From the NCBI RefSeq assembly GCF_028656935.1, contig NZ_JAMDGZ010000018.1, forward strand, positions 62,001-126,000: a DNA stretch of 64,000 nt, in the 5' to 3' direction. Below the pieces are notes generated by a model that searched no databases, was not told where the DNA came from, and was given only the letters and a program-made list of their open reading frames with translations. The stretch is from Pseudomonas rubra. GTDB taxonomy: Bacteria; Pseudomonadota; Gammaproteobacteria; Pseudomonadales; Pseudomonadaceae. Position 1 is the first letter of the stretch; each line of letters begins with the position of its first letter. The position numbers were made by a program, and so were the translations under genes. Shown here piece by piece: positions 21,401 to 29,100 of this stretch.

Positions 21401-21787
21401 TACGTGGCGCTGGCGCAACTGCCGCTGAGCAGCAATGGCAAGGTCGATCGCCAGGCGCTGCCGGCCCCCGGCGCCGAAGCGGTGATCAGCCGCACCTACC
21501 AGGCGCCGCAGGGCGAGCTGGAAACGGCGCTGGCAGACATCTGGACCCAGGTGCTGAAAATCGAGCAAGTCGGTCGCGACGACAACTTCTTCGAACTGGG
21601 GGGCCATTCGCTGCTTGCCGTCAACCTGGTGGCGCGCATGCGCCAGGCCGGGTTGCATGTCGATGCACGGACCTTGTTCAGCCAGCCGACCCTGGCGGGC
21701 CTTGCGGCCAGCACCCAGCGCCAGCCGCTGCAGGTGGCCATTCCCGAGACGACCATCCCGAGCCTGGGCACGCGGCGGCGTCTGTGA
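15425..21787 (+). CDS. Lipopeptide NRPS 1: starter C-A-T, C-A-T (modules 1-2, Leu and Glu/Gln)
   Basis: The 2120-residue synthetase has the order C1-A1-T1-C2-A2-T2. C1 (about 1-450) lacks a preceding docking domain, has HHLILDG near 140 and starts FALTASQRDIWLDQISHG, as in lipoinitiating starter C domains. A1 core motif [11 protein letters not shown] is near 655, with pocket code DAWFLGNVVK (Leu). T1 ([10 protein letters not shown]) is near 981. C2 is of the dual C/E type, starting [15 protein letters not shown] near 1075; its active-site motif is HHLVNDA near 1207, where most other dual domains here have HHxxxDH. A2 core FDGSVWELFW is near 1715, code DGWKFGVVDK; the Lys in place of the Gln of the Gln modules suggests an acidic side chain, so Glu is favoured. 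T2 is near 2055. Because C2 and C3 are dual domains, Leu1 and Glu2 should be D. Confidence 0.95.
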   Translation: MPAAHTFALTASQRDIWLDQISHGDSPRYNVGAYVDFDGDIDAGRLRQALVHLMGLHESLRTVLVAQGEDNGVPRQCFTDALAVDLSEHDLRASPEPLAAAQALMKARLQRPYALEVSPLWGTMLIRLAERRYLFAVHTHHLILDGWGIDQMFKQTVDCYRLLEQGQPLPDTAPSYRDFIDDDAHYQQSTRQARDRDYWLAKYKQLPDPLLAPRERGVLVQAEPTAALELPFDAGLLTRMRQLAQDLQASAFHVLLAALHVCCARTWQRDEWVLGLPVRNRSNARFKATMGLFSQVSALHMDFGRSQSFAALVRAIGDTLKQDFRHQRFSLSDLNRALGAQREERSQLFELMLSYEEDDNELRFGQTASHSVMICNGHGPTPLSIHLRSNSHSAKACLHLVYSHAWFSAEEVQALAERLLCVLEQGLQRPELSIAAFDLLTDSEHARLHAWNATSVPAACQALIHRRIEAQAGAWPHAVAALHNGQQLSYGELNRRADILARHLIALGTQPEQRVAVVARRGLDTLVGLLAVLKSGAAYVPIDPAQPRERLAYLLDDSAPQVVLTQASLSERLPAHGRPQIELDCCDWSEALDSRLVTVAQSANNLAYVIYTSGSTGEPKGVMVEHRMLANLVDWSCSAFELGPGRQQSCLAGFGFDAMAWEVWPALCSGATLHLAPVRDGAEDIEALLRWWRAQPLDVSFLPTPVAEHAFAQGELHPTLKTLLVGGDRLRRLGREQRYRVINNYGPTEATVVATAGQVQAGQPLHIGAPVANTRVYVLDGQHRLLPIGAVGELYIGGSGVARGYLNRPQLTAERFLNDPFSDAANARMYRTGDLVRWNADGNLEYLGRNDDQVKIRGVRVELAEIEAALASHPRVRECVVLLRNGQLQAWFIGDAAATPLELHEHLRQRLSAALLPGAYTHLRAWPLTANGKLDRRALPVADDAAKVRRVHEAPQGEVEQRLAALWAELLKVERVGRQDHFFELGGHSLLAVQLIGRMRQQGLQADVQVLYGQSTLASLAAAVVVGEAAQVPANRVPVDCQHITPELLVLTELDQAAIERIVATVPGGAANVQEIYPLAPLQQGLLYHHVTDARDPYQQQVLFAFADPHCLAAFAQALQRVIERHDILRTSLVWEDLEQPQQVVWRKAHLQVETWNQVAQAGDVGAQLRSDYDPQQRPLDLRRAPMMALVTAEDRQQGRWLGLLRFHHLVNDAVSIQVLLGELEAFMAGGGEQLPEPVAYRDYVALSGAAERQARHQAFFREQLAGVEAPVPIPGLGGAVVDEDQLHTCSEHLDDVLTATLRTMARQQGASLASLLHLAWAQVLGTLAVVDEVTVGTVLLGRAMAGKNADRAMGMFINSLPLRVNLAGQSVSQALVATHGRLAALLGHEDAPLLLAQRCSGLAAGTPLFNSLINYRYGAVVQGQVLPGVTLVEASEVLSHGLVLTVDDQEQTLQLAVRAPRAIGAQRLLDALSSTLRQLGQALAEGGHGALEALCSVPAAELQCLLHGFNNTDDRKSPLDQTLPALFEAQVRRTPQAIALQSEEASLDYQTLNAQANRLAHRLLSLGVGPDTRVAVCVERGVAMMVALLGVLKAGGAYVPLDPGYPAERLQFLLADSAPQVLLVHGATRGLFEPSRVTLLDLDQDAWQVGADQNPQVPGLGPAQLAYVMYTSGSTGTPKGVMIEHRGLCNLMHWGSQICPPRPGDALLQRAPFTFDGSVWELFWPLTAGLRLVLARPDGHRDPAYLVQLIQARQVTLIKFVPALLHQFLEEPGVEYCTSLTDIFCGGGELTLALLASVRQRLPKVRLHNVYGPTEATVDSTAWTLRADEPLPLQVPPIGRPIANTQLYVLDAHDRPVPLGAVGQLHIGGVGVARGYLGLPDLQAQRFIASPFVDGDRLYRTGDLVRYRQDGQLDFLGRNDFQVKLRGLRVELGEIEALLVAHPAISQCVVLMREERLVAYFTCCEGARTPALEVLRNHLLARMPEYMVPSAYVALAQLPLSSNGKVDRQALPAPGAEAVISRTYQAPQGELETALADIWTQVLKIEQVGRDDNFFELGGHSLLAVNLVARMRQAGLHVDARTLFSQPTLAGLAASTQRQPLQVAIPETTIPSLGTRRRL

Positions 21788-21791
21788 AATA

Positions 21792-21816
21792 CCCGGGGCC
21801 GCCTGGCGGCCCCGGG
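21792..21816 (+). repeat. Perfect 12-bp-stem hairpin between NRPS 1 and NRPS 2
   Basis: The arms CCCGGGGCCGCC (21792-21803) and GGCGGCCCCGGG (21805-21816) are separated by one base, starting four bases after the NRPS 1 stop. No T-tract follows, so it is not a standard intrinsic terminator. It could stabilise the upstream mRNA end or tune NRPS 2 expression. The spacer to NRPS 2 is 127 bases. Confidence 0.7.
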
Positions 21817-21914
21817 CTAGAGCGGCCTTGTCCCGGCTTCCCATGTCAGACCGGCCGGTCATGATCCATTAGCGTGTCGACGATTTCCCTTTTGGCAAAG
21901 CAGGATGCTTACCG

Positions 21915-23153
21915 ATGCTCTTCAGCGAACTGATGGCTGCGCTCTCCACCCATGCAATCCGACTCCAGCGTGAAGACCAGGACCTGATTGTCCTGGGCGA
22001 TGACGAAACCCTGGACGACAGCCTGTGGGAGGCGCTGTCGCGGCACAAGCCAGCGTTACTGGCCATGCTCGCTGAACAGGATGACGACTGGTTGAGCCCG
22101 GCGTTTCGCATCACCCCGGACATGCTGCCGCTGGTCGACCTCGACCAGGCCGCGATCGACCGTATCGTCGCAAGCGTCCCCGGTGGGGCGGCGAACGTCC
22201 AGGATATCTACCCGCTGGCGCCGCTGCAGCAGGGCATGCTCTACCATCACCTGTCGGCCGACGACGGTGATCCGTACCTGTCGCAAGTGCAACTGCGCTT
22301 TGCCAGCCGCGAGCACCTGGAGGCTTTCGCCGCCGGACTGCAGTGGGTGATCCAGCGTCATGACATTCTGCGTACTGCGCTGCACTGGGAGTGCCTCGAT
22401 TCGCCGGTGCAGGTGGTCTGGCGCGAGGCGCAACTGATGCGCGAGGCCGTTGCCGTGGACGGCGCCGAGGCGCTGGCGCAGTTGTGCCGCCGTTTTGACC
22501 CCCGGCACTACCGCCTGGACCTGCACCAGGCGCCGTTGATGCAACTGATGCACGCCCGTGGCGAAGGTCAGGCGTGGGTGGCATTGCTGTCGTTCCACCA
22601 CACCGTGATGGACCACACTGCGCTTGATATTGTGCGCCGCGAAATTCACGCGCACCTGACCGGCGAGACTGCCCAGCTGGCCGCACCGGTGGCGTTTCGC
22701 AATGTGCTGGCCGAGGCGCGCCTGGCCCTGGATGAGCAAGCCCACGAGAACTTCTTCACCCAGATGCTCGCCGACATCGACGCGCCGACCCTGGCGTTCG
22801 GCCTGCAGGACAAGGGCGATCAGGCGCTGGAAGAGGCGCGCCTTACCCTTGCACCGTCGCTCAGCCGCCGCCTGCGCGAGCAGGCGCGGCAACTGGGGGT
22901 GAGCCCGGCAAGTGTGCTGCACCTGGGCTTCGCCCGCCTGCTGGGGCAATTGTCGGCCCGCCAGAACGTGGTATTCGGCAGCGTGCTGCTGGGGCGCATG
23001 AGCGCCGGCGCGCATGAGCGCCGGCGCCGGTGGCGACCAGGCGTTGGGCATGTTCATCAATACCCTGCCGCTGCGCGTCGACCTGGGCCAGCACGGCGCA
23101 CGCGATGCCCTGCTGGCGACCCACCGGCGGCTCAGCACCTTGCTCGGCCATGA
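21915..23153 (+). CDS. NRPS 2 fragment 1: docking domain and most of C3
   Basis: This open frame has 412 residues. Residues 1-55 form a TubC-type docking domain (MLFSELMAALSTHAIRLQRE). C3 begins at about 60-95 ([25 protein letters not shown]) and its active-site motif is HHTVMDH near 228. Sequence is normal through GSVLLGRMSAGA (about 365) and then turns into an Arg/Pro-rich nonsense tail (HERRRRWRPG...) because of the 16-bp duplication. The stop at 23153 lies within what should be C3. A natural truncated product of this kind has no expected activity. Confidence 0.8.
   Translation: MLFSELMAALSTHAIRLQREDQDLIVLGDDETLDDSLWEALSRHKPALLAMLAEQDDDWLSPAFRITPDMLPLVDLDQAAIDRIVASVPGGAANVQDIYPLAPLQQGMLYHHLSADDGDPYLSQVQLRFASREHLEAFAAGLQWVIQRHDILRTALHWECLDSPVQVVWREAQLMREAVAVDGAEALAQLCRRFDPRHYRLDLHQAPLMQLMHARGEGQAWVALLSFHHTVMDHTALDIVRREIHAHLTGETAQLAAPVAFRNVLAEARLALDEQAHENFFTQMLADIDAPTLAFGLQDKGDQALEEARLTLAPSLSRRLREQARQLGVSPASVLHLGFARLLGQLSARQNVVFGSVLLGRMSAGAHERRRRWRPGVGHVHQYPAAARRPGPARRTRCPAGDPPAAQHLARP
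22995..23026 (+). repeat. Exact 16-bp tandem duplication causing a frameshift
   Basis: The unit CGCATGAGCGCCGGCG occurs at 22995-23010 and again at 23011-23026 with no gap. The homologous site in C5 (around 29264-29290) has the unit once, followed directly by the CCGG(C/T)GGCGACC continuation. Sixteen extra bases shift the frame by +1. Removing either copy restores the conserved protein sequence GRMSAGAGGD. Confidence 0.95.
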
Positions 23154-26100
23154 ACAGGCCTCGTTGGCACTGGCCCAGCGTTGCAGCGCCGTCGCGGCGC
23201 CGACGCCGCTGTTCAACAGTTTGCTCAACTACCGCCATAGCGCTGTCGGCGATGCCGCCGAGATCATCCCGGTGGCACCGGGCATCGATATCGTCGGGGC
23301 CCAGGAGCGCACCGACTATCCCTTGACCGTGAGCGTCGATGACCTGGGCGAAGACTTCCGGCTGAGCGTGCAAGCGCTCGCCGAATGGGGCGCCCAGCGC
23401 CTCTGTGAGTTGCTGGAGCAGACATTGGCCAGCCTGGTCGAGGCCCTGGAACACACGCCTTCGCTGGCCACTCAGGCGCTTGTAGTCCTGCCGGCACAAG
23501 AGCGTGAGCGGCTTGTGCACGATTTCAATGCCACGGCCCAGGCTTACGCGCAGGGGCGCACCGTGCATGCCTTGGTTGAGGACCAGGCGCGCCGTGCCCC
23601 CGAGGCCGTGGCGCTGACCCAGGATGGCCTGGCCCTGAGCTATGGCGAGCTGAACCGGCGTGCCAACCGCCTGGCCCACGGCTTGATCGCACGCGGTGTG
23701 CAACGGGGCGACCGGGTCGCCCTGTGCCTGCCGCGCAGCGCCGAGCGGGTCATTGGCCTGCTGGCCGTGCTCAAGGCCGGTGCTGCCTATGTGCCGGTGG
23801 ACCCGAACTACCCGGCCGAACGTATCGCCTACCTGCTGGCCGACAGCGCACCGAGCCTGGTGCTGGCCGATTCGCGCATCGCCGGGTTGGCGAGCAACGT
23901 GCCACGCCTCGACCTCGACCAGCCGGGCGCCTACCACCAGGCCGATACCAATCCGCAGGTGCCAGGGCTCAATGCGCAGCAACTGGCCTACGTGGTCTAC
24001 ACCTCTGGTTCTACCGGCCAGCCCAAGGGCGTGATGATTGAACACCATGCCCTGGCCAATCTGGTGCACTGGCATTGCCAGGCCTTCGACGTGGCGGCCG
24101 GTACGCACACCTCAAGCGTTGCAGGCTTTGGTTTCGACGCCATGGCCTGGGAAGTCTGGCCAGCGTTGTGCGCCGGCGCCACGTTGCACCTGCCGCCTGT
24201 GCACATCGGCAACGAGCATGTCGATGAGCTGCTTGACTGGTGGCTGGAACAACCACTGGCGGTCAGCTTCCTGCCCACGCCGGTGGCCGAGCAGGCCTTG
24301 CGCCGCGAACATCAACATCCAACGCTACGCACCTTGCTGATCGGCGGCGACCGCCTGCGCCAGTTCGAGCGTGATCCAGGCTTTGCCGTGATCAACAACT
24401 ACGGCCCGACCGAGACCACAGTGGTTGCCACTTCCGGACGCGTAATGCCGAACGGCGCGCTGGATATCGGCCGCCCCATTGCCAATACCCGCGTATATGT
24501 TCTCGACGAGGGCCTGCAGCCGGTACCAGTAGGTGTCACGGGCGAGCTGTACATCGGCGGCGCGCAGGTAGCGCGGGGCTACCTGAACCGCCCCGAACTG
24601 ACGGCAGAGCGTTTCCTCGACGACCCGTTCAGCGATGCACCGGGCGCACGCATGTACCGCAGCGGCGACCTGGTGCGCTGGAATGCCGACGGCACCCTGG
24701 ACTATCTGGGCCGTAACGATGATCAGGTGAAAATCCGCGGCGTGCGGGTCGAGCTGGGCGAGGTCGAGGCGGCACTGGCTGTGCAGCCGGGCATTGGCGA
24801 CGCTGTGGCACTGGTGCGCGGCGAGCGGCTGCTGGCCTGGTTTACCGAAACCGCGCCGGTCGACCTTGATTCGCTACGCCATGCCCTGCAAGCCAAGCTG
24901 CCGGCGCACCTGGTGCCGCAAGCATTTATGCGCCTGGAACAGTGGCCGCTGACCAGCCACGGCAAGTTGGACCGCCGCGCGCTGCCGGACCCGGACCCGA
25001 TGGCGCTGATCAGTCAGGTGTATGAAGCGCCGCAAAACGATGCCGAAGCCACCATGGCGGCGGTGTGGGCCGAGGTGCTGGGCGTTGAGCGGGTAGGGCG
25101 TCACGACAACTTCTTCGAGCTGGGTGGCCACTCGCTGTTGGCGGTGACCCTGGTCGAGCGCCTGCGCAAGGCTGGCCTGGTCATTGATGTGCGGGTACTG
25201 TTCGCCCAACCGACCCTGGCCGCGCTTGCCGGTGCGGCTGGCGGCAGCCGCGAGGTGGCGGTGCCGGCCAACCGGGTGCCGGACAATGCCGAGCGCATCA
25301 CTCCGGACATGCTCAGCCTGATCGAGCTGAGCCAGGCCGATATCGAACGCATCGTTGCCACAGTGCCGGGCGGTGCTGGCAACGTGCAGGAGATCTACCC
25401 GCTGGCGCCCCTGCAGGAAGGCGTGCTCTATCATCACCTGAGTGCCGAGCACGGCGACCCCTACCTGTTGCAGACCCGCCTGGCCTTCGACAGCGTCGAG
25501 CGCTTGCTGGCCTGGGCCGGTGCCTTGCAGCAAGTGATCGATCGCCATGACATTCTGCGCACCGCAGTGCTCTGGAAAGGGCTGGCACAGCCGGTTCAGG
25601 TGGTCTGGCGCAACGCCGAGCTGGCCGTGATCGAAACCGACACGCTGCCGGACGAGCCGAGCCTGGACCTGTCCCAGGCACCGCTCACGCGCCTGTACTA
25701 CAGCCTGGACCCGGCCAACCATCAGGTGCTGGCGATCCTGCTGTTCCATCACCTGACCCTCGATCACACCGCCATGGACGTGGTCGCCGGCGAAATGCGC
25801 GCGCTGCTGTTCGGCCAGGCGCAGACCCTGCCGGCCGCCGTGCCTTATCGCAACTATGTGGCCCAGGCGTGCCTGGGCGATCAGGCGGGCCACGAAGCGT
25901 TCTTCCGTGAAATGCTTGGCGACGTCGATGAGCCGACCTTGCCGCTGGGCCTTGCCGATGTGCAGGGCGACGGTCGCAGCATCGACACTGCTTTTCAGGC
26001 GCTCGACGTCGAAGTTGGCCTGCGCCTGCGCAGCCAGGCGCGTCAGCTCGGGGTCAGCGCCGCGAGCCTGATGCACCTGGCCTGGGCGCGTGTGCTCGGG

Positions 26101-29100
26101 GTACTTGCCAACCGTCGCGACGTGGTCTTCGGCACCGTGCTGATGGGCCGTCTGCAAGGCGGCGAAGGCGCCGACCGCGCGCTGGGCATGTTCATCAATA
26201 CCTTGCCGTTGCGGGTCGATACCGGGGCCGCAGTGCGCTCGGCGGTACGCGCGACCCACCGCAGCCTGTCGGCATTGCTCGGCCACGAGCACGCGCCCCT
26301 GGCCCTGGCCCAGCGCTGCAGCGGCGTGGCGGTGTCCTCGCCGCTGTTCAGCGCCTTGCTCAACTACCGCCACACTGCCGACGATGCGCCGCGCGAGGGT
26401 GAGGGCATCTGGGCGGGCGTGCGCCTGCTCGGTGGCCAAGAGCGCAGCAACTACCCACTGACCCTGAGCGTTAACGACCTGGGTAAAGGTTTCAGCTTCA
26501 ACGTACTGGCGGTGCCAGGTATTGGCGCGCAGCGGGTGGCCCAGTGGATGGCCAATGCTGTGGTTCAACTGCTGCAGGTATTGGAGCAGGGGCTGGAGAC
26601 GGCAGTCGATGGCTTGCCGATCCTCGCTGGCGCTGAACGCCGGCAATTGCTGGAAAACTTCAACCCAACGGCTCAGGTATTCCCCAAGGGGCACACCGTG
26701 CACGCCTTGGTCGAAGCCCAGGCTCTGCGTGCCCCCGAGGCCGTGGCATTGACCCAGGATGGCCTGGCCCTGAGCTACGGCGAGCTGAACCGGCGCGCCA
26801 ACCGCCTGGCCCACGGCTTGATCGCACGCGGTGTGCAACGGGGCGACCGGGTCGCCCTGTGCCTGCCGCGCAGCGCCGAGCGGATAATCGGCTTGCTGGC
26901 CGTGCTCAAAGCCGGTGCTGCCTACGTGCCGGTGGACCCGAACTACCCGGCCGAACGTATCGCCTACCTGCTGGCCGACAGTGCGCCGAGCCTGGTGCTG
27001 GCCGATTCGAGTATCGAAGGGTTGGCGGCCAGCGTGCCGCGGCTCGACCTCGACCAGCTGGGCGCCTACCACCCGGCCGATGACAACCCGCAGGTGCCAG
27101 GGCTCAACGCACAGCAGTTGGCCTACGTGGTCTACACCTCCGGCTCCACTGGCCAGCCCAAGGGCGTGATGATCGAGCACCATGCCCTGGCCAACCTGGT
27201 GCACTGGCATTGCCAGGCCTTCGACGTGGCGGCCGGCACGCACACCGCAAGCGTCGCAGGCTTTGGCTTCGACGCCATGGCCTGGGAAGTCTGGCCAGCG
27301 CTGTGCGCCGGGGCCACGTTGCACCTGCCGCCTGTGCACATCGGCAACGAGCATGTCGATGAACTGCTCGACTGGTGGCTAGCACAACCACTGGCCGTCA
27401 GCTTCCTGCCCACGCCGGTGGCCGAGCAGGCCCTGCGCCGCGAGCGTCAGCATCCGACCCTGCGGACTCTGTTGATCGGCGGTGATCGTCTGCGTCAGTT
27501 CGAACGCGATCCAGGCTTTGCCGTGATCAACAACTACGGCCCGACCGAGACCACAGTGGTTGCCACTTCTGGCCAAATCCTGGCCAATGGTGAACTGCAT
27601 ATTGGCCGGCCCATCGCCAACACCCGCGTGTATGTCCTCGACGAGAGCCTGCAACCGGTACCAGTAGGTGTCACGGGCGAGCTGTACATCGGCGGCGTGC
27701 AGGTGGCGCGGGGTTACCTGAACCGCCCCGAACTGACGGCAGAGCGTTTCCTCGACGACCCGTTCAGCGATGCACCGGGCGCACGCATGTACCGCAGCGG
27801 CGACCTGGTACGCTGGAATGCCGACGGCACCCTGGACTATCTGGGCCGCAACGACGATCAGGTGAAGATCCGTGGTGTGCGGGTTGAATTGGGCGAGATC
27901 GAGGCGGCCCTGGCCGCGCAACCGAGCATTGACGACGCTGTGGTACTGGTACGCGGCGAGTGGCTGCTGGCCTGGTTTACCGAAACTGCGCCGGTCGACC
28001 TCAATTCGCTACGCCAGGCCCTGCAAGCCAAGCTGCCAGCGCATTTGGTGCCGCAGGCGTTCGTGCGCCTGGAGCAGTGGCCGCTGACCAGCCACGGTAA
28101 GCTGGACCGCCGCGCACTACCGGACCCGGACCCGACGGCGCTGCTTGGCCAGGTGTATGAAGCGCCGCAAAATGATGTCGAAGTGACCATGGCAGCGGTG
28201 TGGGCCGAGGTGCTGGGGGTCGAGCGGGTAGGGCGTCACGACAACTTCTTCGAACTGGGCGGTCATTCGCTGCTGGCCGTGACCCTGATCGAACGCCTGC
28301 GTCAGCAAGAGCTGCCCACCGATGTGCGGGTGCTTTTCAACCAACCGACTGTCGCTGCGCTGGCGGCGGCGCTGGGCCAGGGGCGTCAGGTCGTGGTACC
28401 GGAGAACCGTATCCCGGCCGCGTGCTCACACATTACCCCCGACATGTTGCCGCTGGTGACGCTGAGCCAGGCCGATATCGATCGAATCGTCGCCACGGTG
28501 CCGGGCGGTGCTGCCAACGTACAGGACATATACCCGTTGGCGCCGTTGCAGGAAGGCATCCTCTATCACCACCTGAGCGCCCTCGGCGACGACCCCTACC
28601 TGCTGCAATGGCGTCTGGCCTTTGACAGCCAGGCGCGTCTGCACGCCTTCGCCAGCGCCCTGGACCAGGTCATCGCCCGCCATGACATCCTGCGTACCGC
28701 CGTGCTCTGGGACAGCCTGCCACAACCGCTGCAAGTGGTCCTGCGCAACGTCCCCTCAGTGGTGAGCGCGGGCGCGGTACTAGACCTGAGCACCGCCCCC
28801 CTGATCCGCCTGCTCTACACCCAAGCCACCAGTGCTTCGCAGATCGAAGCCACCCTGCAGTTCCACCACATCGCGCTTGACCAAACCGCCATGAAGGTCG
28901 TGCTCGAAGAGATCCGCGACCACCTGCATGGCCAGACGCCGCAACATCCGCCGGTGCCGTTCCGCAACTATGTGGCCCAGACGCGCCTGGGCGATCAGGC
29001 CAGCCACGAAGCGTTCTTCCGTGAAATGCTCGGCGACGTCGATGAGCCGACCTTGCCGCTGGGCTTTGCCGATATACAGGGCGATGGCCGCAGCATCGAC

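Noticed and set aside
24874-27354. Very long minus-strand open frame (826 codons) across modules 3-4
   Set aside because: It is the mirror of high-GC NRPS codon use (G/C in third positions leaves few antisense stops). The translation has no recognisable domain and repeats with the modules. The same applies to 34839-37706 and 40683-43157.
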